A DNA stretch of 64,000 nt from Paraburkholderia eburnea (GTDB taxonomy: Bacteria > Pseudomonadota > Gammaproteobacteria > Burkholderiales > Burkholderiaceae), in contig NZ_PQGA01000030.1 in the NCBI RefSeq assembly GCF_002917095.1, forward strand, positions 1-64,000, in the 5' to 3' direction. Each line of letters begins with the position of its first letter. Position 1 is the first letter of the stretch. The position numbers and the translations under genes were made by a program. Below are positions 15,307-23,881 of this stretch, piece after piece. The notes below the pieces were generated by a model. That model was not told where the DNA came from. It searched no databases and saw nothing but the letters and a program-made list of their open reading frames with translations.

Positions 15307-16683
15307 GTGGAGTCCCTTGCTACCTTATCCGCGTGGTCGTTCCACGACACACGCCTGATCCTTTCCTGCGCGCTCGGCCTCGTGCTGATCGTCATTCTGA
15401 TTAGCGCACTCAAACTTGCGCCGTTCCTCTCGATCCTGGTCGGTACGTTCGCGGCCGGGTTTGCCGCTGGTGTGCCGCTCGAAGGCGTAGCGAGCGCCTT
15501 CAGTAAAGGCGCGGGCGCACTGCTCGGTGACGTCGGCATCATCATCGCGCTCGGTGCCATGCTCGGTGCCCTGATGGCCGAATCGGGCGCGGCTGACCGG
15601 CTCGTTTCCACCTTGCTGGACCATTCGACGCCACGCACGTTGCCGTGGATGATGTCGCTCGTCGCGGTCATCATCGGCTTGCCGCTTTTTTTCGAGGTCG
15701 GACTGGTGATGATGGTGCCGATCATTTTCGTCATGGCGCGGCGCTCCCAGCAGCCGATCCTGCGGATCGCCATTCCGGCGCTCGCGGGTATGACGACCTT
15801 GCACGCGCTGCTGCCGCCGCATCCGGGTCCGCTGATCGCCGTCAGCGCATTGCATGCGGATCTGGGCATCACACTCGGGTTTGGCATTCTTGTGGCGATT
15901 CCGGCCGTCATCCTCGCCGGCCCGCTCTACGGATCCTGGCTCTCGCGCCGCATGCAGGTGGCCGAACCCGAAGATCTCGGCAAAGTCTTCACGAGCCACG
16001 ATCCGCAACTGGCCGCGCCGGGCTTCGGCGTCTCGCTGCTGACGATCCTGCTGCCCGCGATGCTGATGCTCTGTCGCACTGTGGCGAAACTCGCGCTCCA
16101 TCCCGACACCGTCGGCTTCAACGTGCTCAATTTCCTCGGTGAGCCGTTGATTGCACTCGGGCTCACCGTTTTGTTTGCCATCGTCGCACTCGGCTGGTCG
16201 CGTGGCATGGCGCGCGATCGCGTCGGGAACATTTTGCGCAAGAGCCTGCCGCCGATCGCCGGTCTGTTGCTGACCATTGGTGCGGGCGGTGGTCTCAAGC
16301 AGACCCTCGTGCTGGCCGGCATCAGCACGACGATCAGCAAGATCGCCGTCGGCGCGCATTTGCCGCTGCTGCTGCTGGCATGGCTGATTGCCGTCGCACT
16401 GCGTCAGGCGACGGGTTCGGCCACGGTGGCGACCACGGCGACAGCCGGCATCGTCGCGCCTGTCGTGACCGGCTTGAGCGCGACGCACAATTCGCTGATG
16501 GCGCTCGCCATCGGTGCAGGATCGGTGTTCTTTTGCCACGTCAATGACGCGGGCTTCTGGATGGTGCGCGAATACTTTGGCCTGAAGCTCAAGCAGACCG
16601 TTTTCGTCTGGTCGATCCTGCAGACCATTGTTTCGGTCGTGGGGCTTGTCCTGACGCTCGCGCTCTGGTACCTGCTCAACTGA
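15307..16683 (+). CDS. GntP-family gluconate/organic-acid permease
   Basis: Encodes 458 aa with about 12-14 membrane segments. Family landmarks are LILSCALGLVLIVILI near the start, GLPLFFEVGLVMMVPI at about 120, the PPHPGPLIA motif near 175, ATGSATVATTATAGIVAP at about 370, and FCHVNDAGFWMVREYF near 410. GntP proteins are inner-membrane proton symporters for gluconate and related sugar acids; the substrate is not readable here. No kinase or dehydratase gene is adjacent. The start appears to be GTG at 15307, with GAG upstream. Confidence 0.9.
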   Translation: MESLATLSAWSFHDTRLILSCALGLVLIVILISALKLAPFLSILVGTFAAGFAAGVPLEGVASAFSKGAGALLGDVGIIIALGAMLGALMAESGAADRLVSTLLDHSTPRTLPWMMSLVAVIIGLPLFFEVGLVMMVPIIFVMARRSQQPILRIAIPALAGMTTLHALLPPHPGPLIAVSALHADLGITLGFGILVAIPAVILAGPLYGSWLSRRMQVAEPEDLGKVFTSHDPQLAAPGFGVSLLTILLPAMLMLCRTVAKLALHPDTVGFNVLNFLGEPLIALGLTVLFAIVALGWSRGMARDRVGNILRKSLPPIAGLLLTIGAGGGLKQTLVLAGISTTISKIAVGAHLPLLLLAWLIAVALRQATGSATVATTATAGIVAPVVTGLSATHNSLMALAIGAGSVFFCHVNDAGFWMVREYFGLKLKQTVFVWSILQTIVSVVGLVLTLALWYLLN

Positions 16684-17022
16684 GCCAATACAGTACGGCC
16701 GTTCGATTACCGCGCTTGCCCGCCCTACCCGCCTGCGTCGCTGCGCGTGATTCGCGCGCAGCGACGAAGTTGCACAAAACGCAGGCGCCCTCCTCCGCGT
16801 TCTCAATCCCAACGCATGGCCGATGGCATCGGCCTTCGGGCGAAGTTGTGCACAAGGTTATGCACGAAAACTGTGGATAAATCCGCCGTCGTTCGACTTG
16901 TCCACACCCCCCTGCTCCGCGTGCGGACACCCTGAATCACCCGACTCCGCATCGCGCCTATGATGTCGGTTCTCTTCCCCCGCGCTTCGCGCGCGCTAGA
17001 AAACCCCGAGGAGGACACTGAG
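16684..17022. other. Intergenic region with DnaA-box-like cluster
   Basis: No gene is seen. The middle holds a cluster of four DnaA-box-like 9-mers (listed separately). The right part must carry the promoter of the FMN reductase gene. Confidence 0.6.
16846..16906. promoter_or_regulatory. Cluster of DnaA-box-like sequences
   Basis: Within 61 bp lie TTGTGCACA (16846-16854), TTATGCACG (16858-16866), TGTGGATAA (16872-16880, a perfect TTATCCACA on the other strand) and TTGTCCACA (16898-16906). One is perfect, two match the TTATNCACA consensus at 8 of 9 positions, and one is similar. The cluster may regulate the neighbouring promoter or bind DnaA about 5 kb from repA. Confidence 0.5.
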
Positions 17023-17577
17023 ATGGCTTATCAAGTTGCGGTCGTGGTCGGCAGTCTGCGCAAAGAGTCGTTCAACCGTCAGCTCGCGCATGCCGTGACG
17101 TCGCTGGCGCCCGCCGATTTTTCGTTCGAGTTTCTCGATATCGGCGTGCTGCCGCTCTACAGCCAGGATTACGACGCCGACTTCCCCGAAGTCGCGCGTC
17201 AGTTCAAGCAGAAGATCGAAGCCGCCGATGCGCTGCTATTCGTGACGCCGGAATACAACCGCTCGATTCCGGGCGTGCTCAAGAATGCGATCGACTGGGG
17301 CTCGCGACCGTGGGGCAAGAATTCGTGGAGCGGCAAACCGGGCGCAGTGCTCGGCACCTCGCCCGGCGCGATCGGCACGGCGCTTTCGCAGGCGCATCTG
17401 CGCAACGTGCTCGCCTATCTCGACGTGGCGACGCTCGGCCAGCCCGAAATGTTCATCAAGCACGACGCGAGCCGGATCAACGAGAAAGGCGAGATCGTGA
17501 ACGACGACACGCGCAAATTCCTGCAAACGTTCGTCGATCGCTATGTGGAGTGGGTGAAGCGGCAAGTAGGCCGCTGA
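17023..17577 (+). CDS. NAD(P)H-dependent FMN reductase (ChrR/azoreductase type)
   Basis: Encodes 184 aa, the usual length. The flavodoxin-like fold is shown by VAVVVGSLRKESFNRQLA at the N terminus (phosphate-binding loop), the loop LLFVTPEYNRSIPGVLKNAIDW with the PEYN flavin-binding motif at about 72-93, and WSGKPGAVLGTSPGAIG. Relatives reduce quinones, azo dyes or chromate and protect against oxidants. GAGGAGG lies at good spacing before the ATG at 17023. The promoter region contains the DnaA-box-like cluster. Confidence 0.93.
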   Translation: MAYQVAVVVGSLRKESFNRQLAHAVTSLAPADFSFEFLDIGVLPLYSQDYDADFPEVARQFKQKIEAADALLFVTPEYNRSIPGVLKNAIDWGSRPWGKNSWSGKPGAVLGTSPGAIGTALSQAHLRNVLAYLDVATLGQPEMFIKHDASRINEKGEIVNDDTRKFLQTFVDRYVEWVKRQVGR

Positions 17578-17635
17578 CCAGGCATCGCGATGACGCACGC
17601 CCGTGCGGCGAGCGTCATCGCGACGGGCATCGTCG

Positions 17636-18424
17636 TCAATGCAATGTCGGAGGGAAACCCGTCACGGGCCGATCGGGCGCGTCGGACGCACGATGATCGT
17701 GTGAATCCTCTTCGTATTCGATGAATTCGTCGGGAATGCGCGGCGCGCTCGTGCTGGGCGCTTGCGTCGCCTGGGGCGCGCCAGGCACGTCAACGGTTCT
17801 CGTGTGCGCTTCGTGCGCCGCTGCGGGCGCGCCCATCACCGCACCCGCGCCCGGCGCGCTCGCGGATGCCAGCACCGTCGCTTCGGCTTCGTTCACGGGG
17901 CGTGCTTCGGCGGCCATGTGTTCCGGACTGGCCGCCGTGGGCGGCACCGGTTTGGCGGCAGCGGTCGGCGTGGCGCGCCTGCGCATCGCCTCGGCGATGC
18001 CGGCCAGCCCCAGTTCTTCTAGCGCCGAGTGTTCGCGCACGACCGGATCGTCATCCACCGACGCCCACGTCCAGCTTCCGCCTCGAATGGCGACTTCAAG
18101 GGCGTGCTCGTCGCGCAATGTCTCGCGCGCGAGATCGGCATGGGCTTCGTCGCTCACCCGCACGCCGATCAGTACGTTGCCTTGCGGCGTCGCGGGGGCG
18201 CCGGGTGCCTGCGGCGCGGGTTCGGGCACCGCGCCTGCATTGGCGCGCACATCGCCGGTGGTGGAAAAGAAGCTCGATACGAGCCGCTCGATGCCGGCCA
18301 GCACGCCGGCCTCATGCACGGGCAATTCGATGTCGCTTGCGGGAAAGCCACGTTGGAGCAGCGCTTCCTGCGCGTGCTGCGCGGCGTCGTAGGTCTCGAA
18401 CAGACCCGTCACGGTTTGTCTCAT
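17636..18424 (-). CDS. General-stress-type protein, low-complexity C terminus
   Basis: Encodes 262 aa. Residues 1-50 (TVTGLFETYDAAQHAQEALLQRGFPASDIEL) resemble the N-terminal ferredoxin-like domain of general stress protein 17M/YflT-type proteins. A second similar segment, VLIGVRVSDEAHADLARETLRDEHALEV, lies near 84-111. The last 100 residues are Ala/Pro/Thr-rich, with the acidic patch EFIEYEEDSHDH. No signal peptide is seen, so it is probably cytosolic. The function is unknown; related genes in Burkholderiaceae are often stress-linked. It stands alone between convergent and co-directional neighbours. Confidence 0.6.
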   Translation of the reverse strand: MRQTVTGLFETYDAAQHAQEALLQRGFPASDIELPVHEAGVLAGIERLVSSFFSTTGDVRANAGAVPEPAPQAPGAPATPQGNVLIGVRVSDEAHADLARETLRDEHALEVAIRGGSWTWASVDDDPVVREHSALEELGLAGIAEAMRRRATPTAAAKPVPPTAASPEHMAAEARPVNEAEATVLASASAPGAGAVMGAPAAAHEAHTRTVDVPGAPQATQAPSTSAPRIPDEFIEYEEDSHDHRASDAPDRPVTGFPPTLH

Positions 18425-18599
18425 GGCTCACTCACTCCTCGTCGCTACTGGGCAATGGCCGCAATGCCGGCGGTCGCGCCGGCCGCTTCGTTCCTAAGTG
18501 CAATGATGTCGCAATCCGTATGCCACGGAGTCTGCCGTGCGCATAATTCAACGCGACCCGCGCTCGGGGTTTCACGCCCTCCCCCGTCGGCGTTTCGCC

Positions 18600-20942
18600 T
18601 TAGAGCGTCGCGTCCCGTTCGCGCCGCGCGCGCGCCTGGCGCTCGCGCTGGATCGTTTCGAGCATTTTTTCGAGCAGCGCAATATCGAACGGCTTCGACA
18701 GCACGCGCACGTCGACATGGCGCGCACGCTCAAGTTCTTCCGCGTAACCGGTCACGAGAATCACGGGCAGCGCCGGATCGCGCTGCTGCAGCGCTTCCGC
18801 GAGATCGATGCCGTTCATCTTGCCCGGCATGTGGATGTCCGACAGCACGAGATCGAAATGCGGCGCATCGTGGTCGTCCAGACGATCCGCGCTGGCCGAA
18901 CGTGCGGCATCGACCAGCGCGAGCGCGCTCGCCGCGTCGCTCGCACAGGTAACGTGATGGCCCATCATCTGCAGCAGCGCTTCGGTGCCCGCCGCGACTT
19001 CGTCGTTGTCCTCGACGAGCAGCACGTGCAGACCTTGCGGCGGATTCGCGCTGTCCTCGCGCGGCGCGCTCTCGCGTCTGGGCGCAGGCGCCGTGGCGGC
19101 GCGCGGCAGATACAGATGCACGGAGGTGCCCGCGCCGATCGCGCTGTCGATCGCGGCGAGACCGCCCGAGCGCTCGCAGAACGCAAACACCTGCGGCAGC
19201 CCGAGGCCCGTGCCCATGCCTTTCGGCTTGGTCGTGTAGAGCGGTTCGAAGGCGCGCGCGAGGACGTCGGGCGACATCCCGACGCCCGTGTCCTCTAGCG
19301 AGACATGCACGAAATCGCCGTCGAGCGGAAAGCCTTCGCCGGGCCGGAACGCCATGTTGTGCGCGTGGACGGTGAAGCGCCCGCCGTTGGGCATGGCGTC
19401 GCGCGCGTTGACGGCGAGATTGATGAGCGCGAGTTCGAATTCGGCGACGTCGACCTGCACCGGCCACACGTCCGTGTCGAGATCGACGACCAGCGAGACC
19501 TTCGCGCCGAGCGACGCGCGCAACAGCTCGCGGCACGCAGGCAGCCAGCGGCCGACCTGAATCGTCTCGTTGCGCAGCGGCTGCTTGCGCGCGACGCCGA
19601 GCAACTGGCGCGTGAGCGACTGCCCGCTCTTGAGCGCGCGCTCGACCGCGGACAGTTCGCGCTCGAGGCCTGGCGCGCCGCGCCGGCGCGCGATCTGCAC
19701 GTTGGCCGAGACGATCATCAGCAGATTGTTGAAATCGTGCGCGACGCTGCCGACCAGATTGCCGAGCGCCTCCATCTTGCGCGACTGCCGGTAGGCCGAC
19801 TCGATCGAGCGCCGCATCGACGCTTCGGCCTGCCAGCGCTCCCACGCTTCCTCTTCGGCGGCGAGACGGCGCAGCGACAGCCAGATCACGCACCACAACG
19901 CAATCGACGGCGTGAACATCGAAATCAGCAGCACGCTCAGATGCCGATACCACCCGGCCCAGATCGCCGAGGCGCGATACGCGCAGGTCACGTAGACGGG
20001 ATACGCGCCCACGCGGCGGAACGCCACGATTGCATTGCCGCCGAGCAACCGCGAATGCATGCGCACGACGCCCGAATCCTTGCCGAGTTCGAGCGCGGCG
20101 GCGAACGGCGTGCCGGGCGTGATGGCGTCGGGCGCGCGCGCGCCCGAGGCGGGCGTGCCGCTGGCCGCCGGGTGTGCCGCCGATGCGGACGATACGGCAC
20201 GCGGCGGCGGCTCGAACGCGAGGATCGAGCCGTCGCTGCGCACGAGGCCGAGCGCCATCGGCGAGCCGTCGCCCAGCAGCTCGTTGTAGAACTTGTTGAA
20301 GTAGCGCGGGCGCAGCGCGACCGACACCAGCCCGGCGAACTGCCCCGCCGCGTCGTGCCGCGCGACGCCCGTGTTGAACACGGTCTCGCCGCTCACCTGG
20401 CTCATCATCAGACGCGAAACGTGATCGAGCATGCGTCCGCTGCGAATGCCGACGAAGTCGTCGCGCGTGGCAATCGAGACGGGCGGCGGCGGCGAGTAAC
20501 GGCTGCTCGCGAGCAGCGCGCCGTTGCGCCCGAAGATCGACACCGCCGCCACCTGCGGGTAGCCGCCGCCGATCGCGTCGAGTTTTTCGTGGATCTGCGC
20601 TTCGTTCGCGCGAATGCCGTCGTCGTCGAGATCTTCCACGCCATCGACAATGCGCGCGTCGAGCGCATCGTTCATGTCGAACACCTTGAGCGCGTGCTCT
20701 TCGGCCACGCGCACGGTGCGCAGCGTGACGTCGGTGGCATCGGCTTCGCGCGTGCGCAGATCGCTCCACGCCATCGTCGCCACGTAGACGCAGGGCAGCA
20801 CGATCGCGGCCAGCAGGAGCGCAATCAGGGTGCGCCGGCGCACCGTGAAATCGTGGCTGGGCGCCGCCGGAAACGGCGCTTCGTCGGTTCGCGGTGACGG
20901 CAGCAAACGGTCGTCAGGCCTTGCGGGCCGCTTGGGAATCAT
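18600..20942 (-). CDS. Membrane hybrid histidine kinase with receiver domain
   Basis: Encodes 780 aa. A membrane segment at about 36-58 and a second near 330-355 enclose a large periplasmic PDC/Cache-type sensor region. Then come a HisKA domain (RKMEALGNLVGSVAHDFNNLL with the phospho-His), a HATPase with NLAVNARDAMPNGG, DTGVGMSPD and TGLGLPQVFAF, and a C-terminal receiver (VLLVEDNDEVAAGTEALL, FDLVLSDIHMPGKMNGIDLAEAL, VLSKPFD). The final output protein is not obvious; no HTH regulator is next to it. The next gene rightward is a divergent single-domain response regulator 675 bp away, a possible but unproven partner. Confidence 0.92.
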   Translation of the reverse strand: MIPKRPARPDDRLLPSPRTDEAPFPAAPSHDFTVRRRTLIALLLAAIVLPCVYVATMAWSDLRTREADATDVTLRTVRVAEEHALKVFDMNDALDARIVDGVEDLDDDGIRANEAQIHEKLDAIGGGYPQVAAVSIFGRNGALLASSRYSPPPPVSIATRDDFVGIRSGRMLDHVSRLMMSQVSGETVFNTGVARHDAAGQFAGLVSVALRPRYFNKFYNELLGDGSPMALGLVRSDGSILAFEPPPRAVSSASAAHPAASGTPASGARAPDAITPGTPFAAALELGKDSGVVRMHSRLLGGNAIVAFRRVGAYPVYVTCAYRASAIWAGWYRHLSVLLISMFTPSIALWCVIWLSLRRLAAEEEAWERWQAEASMRRSIESAYRQSRKMEALGNLVGSVAHDFNNLLMIVSANVQIARRRGAPGLERELSAVERALKSGQSLTRQLLGVARKQPLRNETIQVGRWLPACRELLRASLGAKVSLVVDLDTDVWPVQVDVAEFELALINLAVNARDAMPNGGRFTVHAHNMAFRPGEGFPLDGDFVHVSLEDTGVGMSPDVLARAFEPLYTTKPKGMGTGLGLPQVFAFCERSGGLAAIDSAIGAGTSVHLYLPRAATAPAPRRESAPREDSANPPQGLHVLLVEDNDEVAAGTEALLQMMGHHVTCASDAASALALVDAARSASADRLDDHDAPHFDLVLSDIHMPGKMNGIDLAEALQQRDPALPVILVTGYAEELERARHVDVRVLSKPFDIALLEKMLETIQRERQARARRERDATL

Positions 20943-21617
20943 CGTACGGAAAAGGCTGGAAGACGCTGCAAAGCGTTTTTGAGATCGCTTTTGACATGAT
21001 AAACGACCGCGCAGGCGCCGCCGCGTTCAGGGTTCCATCGAGCGCACCACCGTCCAGTCACGCCGCATCGTCCGCGCAATCATGCGCCTGGCATGCAATT
21101 GCGCCCAGGCGCGCGGAGGTGCGCGAAGTAAGGCGATTTTTCCGCCAGCGGTGTCGATTGCGCGAAAATCCATGTAGCGCAAACGTACACAAAAGGATAT
21201 TCGTCGGACTTTAATTAAGGGATCGATCTATTTTTTCTAAAAAGCCGAAAAAATAAGTCGTTTTCGTTCGCCGAACGATTATCGTCGAGTTGCATTTGTT
21301 TCCATTTGCTTCGAGAATCGCTAACGCGTTAAATAACACGCCCGAAAATGGGTGCTGTTAGCACGCCGCCTGGCATTTTCGATCTGTAAGCCAAAAAGAC
21401 GCGGCATAAAAACGGCATTGCTTCCGTCTGGCGGGCGACCGTCGCCGCTGCTGCCGGGCTGCCCGGCCTGACGCACGCTGGCAGGCTCGCAGGCTGCCGA
21501 TACGCAACGATTCCATGCTTTAAGCATAAAATGCGCGCAACCCTAAAGATTCCGCGCGCATCGCCGTTAATACGTCTTAACGCATTCCGTCCAACGCACA
21601 CTCACTCCGCATATCCA
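20943..21617. other. Long AT-rich intergenic region
   Basis: This 675-bp gap has no convincing gene. The part from about 21190 to 21420 is strongly A/T-rich for this genome (TTTAATTAAGG, TATTTTTTCTAAAAAG, GAAAAAATAAG). It must carry the divergent promoters of the hybrid kinase and the response-regulator operon. The AT content would suit a silencer-bound promoter or an untranslated leader, but no riboswitch or small RNA class was recognised. Confidence 0.5.
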
Positions 21618-21986
21618 ATGTCCTTACCCATCGTGATCGCCGACGATTCGCTGTTAGCCCGTAAGGTGCTCACGAAGGCGCTTCCCGAGGACTGGGACGT
21701 CGAGATTTCCTACGCGTCGAACGGACAAGAAGCGCTGGCGCACTATCGCGCCGGGCGTGCACCGGTCATGTTTCTCGACCTCACGATGCCGGACATGACC
21801 GGCTTCCAGGTCCTCGAAGCGCTCCAGCACGAGGACCTGAATACCTTCGTGATCGTCGTTTCCGCCGATGTCCAGCCGCGCGCCCAGGAGCGCGCACTGG
21901 CGCTCGGCGCGATGGCGTTCGTGCCGAAGCCGGTCACCCAGGAAGCGCTGCTACCCATCCTGAAGGAGTACGGGTTGTATGCCTGA
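21618..21986 (+). CDS. Single-domain response regulator (CheY-like)
   Basis: Encodes 122 aa, a lone receiver domain. Residues IVIADDSLLARKVL give the acidic pocket, VMFLDLTMPDMTGF the phosphoacceptor Asp near position 55, VVSADVQ the switch Ser/Thr region, and FVPKPV the conserved Lys. With no output domain it should act by protein contact. It overlaps the CheC-like gene by 8 bp, which is followed by a diguanylate cyclase. The three form an operon linking a phosphorelay or dephosphorylation step to c-di-GMP. The start at 21618 is chosen to fit the domain. Confidence 0.92.
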   Translation: MSLPIVIADDSLLARKVLTKALPEDWDVEISYASNGQEALAHYRAGRAPVMFLDLTMPDMTGFQVLEALQHEDLNTFVIVVSADVQPRAQERALALGAMAFVPKPVTQEALLPILKEYGLYA

Positions 21987-22603
21987 TCGAGTGTTCACGG
22001 AACTGCAGCGCGACGCCCTGCAGGAGATCGCCAATCTCGGCATGGGTCAGGCGGCCACGCGGCTGTCGGGCCTGCTCAATGCGTTCATCGAATTGTCGGT
22101 GCCGCGCGTGCGCGTGGTTGCGGTGCGCGAGGCGGCGCAGGCGCTGCACGAGATGACCGGCATCGACGGCCCGGTCACGGCGGTGCGGCAGGGCTTTCGC
22201 TCCGAGATCAAGGGCGAGGCGCTGGTGATCTGCCGCAGCGGCGAGATCGGCGAATTGGGCGCGCTGGTGGGCGGCCCGTTCGTGGAATCGACGTGGGACG
22301 CGCTCACCGGGCACGAACTGATTTTCGACGTGGCGAACGTGTTGACGGGCGCATGCGTGTCGTCGATGCTCGATCCAGCTCGGGCGTCTGCCGGTGTTCT
22401 CGCAGCCGGGACTGCTCGGCGAGGCCGTCACGCTCGACGAAGTCTTCCAGCCGGGCCTGCTCGCGTGGGATCTGGCGCTGCTCGTCGAAGTCAACTTCGC
22501 GCTGGAGGACCAGCGCTTTCGTGCGCATCTCGTCATGCTGATGGCCGAAGAGTCGATCTACCACGTGAGCCGCGCCATCGACGCCATGCTCCATAGCCTA
22601 TGA
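21979..22603 (+). pseudogene. CheC-like phosphatase gene, frameshifted
   Basis: The first 132 codons give a CheC-type domain: LQRDALQEIANLGMGQAATRLSGLLN with the ExxNxxxG-like helix, and later GHELIFDVANVLTGACVSSMLD. After the codon for that last Asp an extra C in GATCCAGCTC (about 22375-22376) shifts the frame. If GATCAGCTC is assumed, the protein continues QLGRLPVFSQPGLLG...LLVEVNFALEDQRFRAHLVMLM and ends at the TGA at 22601-22603, overlapping the next ATG by 4 bp. That exact overlap supports the original frame. CheC proteins dephosphorylate CheY-like receivers, fitting the neighbour. This is a real mutation or a one-base sequencing error. Confidence 0.8.
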
Positions 22604-23556
22604 CTACCCCCGCTTCATCGCCCTCGCTCTCGGACCTCGTCGCGGAGCGTGTCGGTTTCGGCATTTTCGTGCTCGACCGCGAAATGAACGTGCTGATGTG
22701 GAACCGCTTCATGCAGGACCACAGCGGCGTCCTGGCCGAAGAGGTGATCGGCCGCCCGGTCTTCGAGCGCTTTCCCGAACTGCCGCGCGCCTGGCTCGCG
22801 CGCAAGATCGAGAGCGTGTTCCAGCTTGGCAGCTTTGCGTTCAGTTCGTGGGAGCAGCGTCCTTATCTGTTCCGCTTCGATCACGACCGCCCCATCACGG
22901 GCGGCGTCGATTACATGCAGCAGGACTGCACCTTCATGCCGCTCATGCGCGAGCGCGAGGTGATCGCCGTATGCGTGACGATCACCGATGTGACGCACGT
23001 GAGCGTGATGCAGCGCGAGCGCGAAGAAGCCGTGGCCAAGCTGCGCGAATACGCCGATCGCGACGGCCTCACCGGCATCGGCAACCGGCGCTATTTCGAA
23101 ACGCGCTTGGCCGAGGAATTCTCGCGCTGGCAGCGGTACGGCGGCGACATGTCGGTGCTGCTGTTCGATCTGGACCACTTCAAGAAGATCAACGACGAAT
23201 TCGGCCACGTTGCCGGCGACACGGTGCTGCGCACGATGGCGCAGCGCGTGGCGGGCGTCGTGCGCAAGGAAGACATTTTCGGGCGCTTCGGCGGCGAGGA
23301 ATTCGCGCTGCTGCTGCCGTGCACGCCGCTTGACGACGCGATGCGCGTGGCCGAAAAGATCCGCCATACGATCGGCGACACGCCGGTCGACGTGCAGGGC
23401 GAAGTCGTGTCCGTCACGGCGAGCGTGGGCGCGGCTTCGGCGCGGCCGGGCTCGAACGATTACGAGGCCATGATCAACGAAGCCGATGCCGCGCTCTACA
23501 GCGCCAAGCGTCAGGGCCGCAATCGTTCGGTGGTGCTGCTGCACGAACTGAATTAG
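22600..23556 (+). CDS. PAS-GGDEF diguanylate cyclase
   Basis: Encodes 318 aa. An N-terminal PAS domain (about 10-125: GFGIFVLDREMNVLMWNRFMQDHSGV) is followed by a GGDEF domain with DGLTGIGNRRYFE, FDLDHFKKINDEFGHVAGD and the active site FGGEEFALLLP. The RKED sequence five residues before the GGEEF motif is a typical inhibitory (I) site, so product feedback is expected. It should make c-di-GMP in the cytosol. It is the last gene of the receiver / CheC-like / cyclase operon, and its ATG overlaps the stop of the restored CheC frame. Confidence 0.94.
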   Translation: MTTPASSPSLSDLVAERVGFGIFVLDREMNVLMWNRFMQDHSGVLAEEVIGRPVFERFPELPRAWLARKIESVFQLGSFAFSSWEQRPYLFRFDHDRPITGGVDYMQQDCTFMPLMREREVIAVCVTITDVTHVSVMQREREEAVAKLREYADRDGLTGIGNRRYFETRLAEEFSRWQRYGGDMSVLLFDLDHFKKINDEFGHVAGDTVLRTMAQRVAGVVRKEDIFGRFGGEEFALLLPCTPLDDAMRVAEKIRHTIGDTPVDVQGEVVSVTASVGAASARPGSNDYEAMINEADAALYSAKRQGRNRSVVLLHELN

Positions 23557-23881
23557 CGCCTTGGCCGGGATCGAGTGTCCTGGTGCGATGACTTCGATAA
23601 TCGACTCAATTAGCCGACGTTCGCGCGCAATCCGCGATATCACGGGCTGGCGGCGCTCGCCGTTAGCCTCTGCCCCCATTTCATCGGCCCTGGCGGACGG
23701 CCCCCGACTGCGGCGGCTGGCAAAGGTTGATATACTTTTGGGCGTTTCCGGCCTCGGACCCTGAATGGCGTTCCGACAGGGCCGGTGCCTCGCGCGTGTC
23801 CGCGCGCGCGGGCGACCCGCCACATGCGGGCCCGAATATCTGTAACGCCCCGTCGAGGGCGCCCCCCCAGCGGAGATCGTC
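23557..23881. other. Leader and promoter region of the hopanoid operon
   Basis: No gene is seen. It contains an extended -10-like site (listed separately) and a leader of about 140 nt before hpnD. Confidence 0.45.
23728..23736 (+). promoter_or_regulatory. Candidate extended -10 promoter for hpnD-hpnG
   Basis: TGATATACT fits the extended -10 pattern TGN-TATACT in an otherwise GC-rich region, 146 bp upstream of hpnD. No good -35 hexamer is visible, which is common for extended -10 promoters. Confidence 0.4.
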
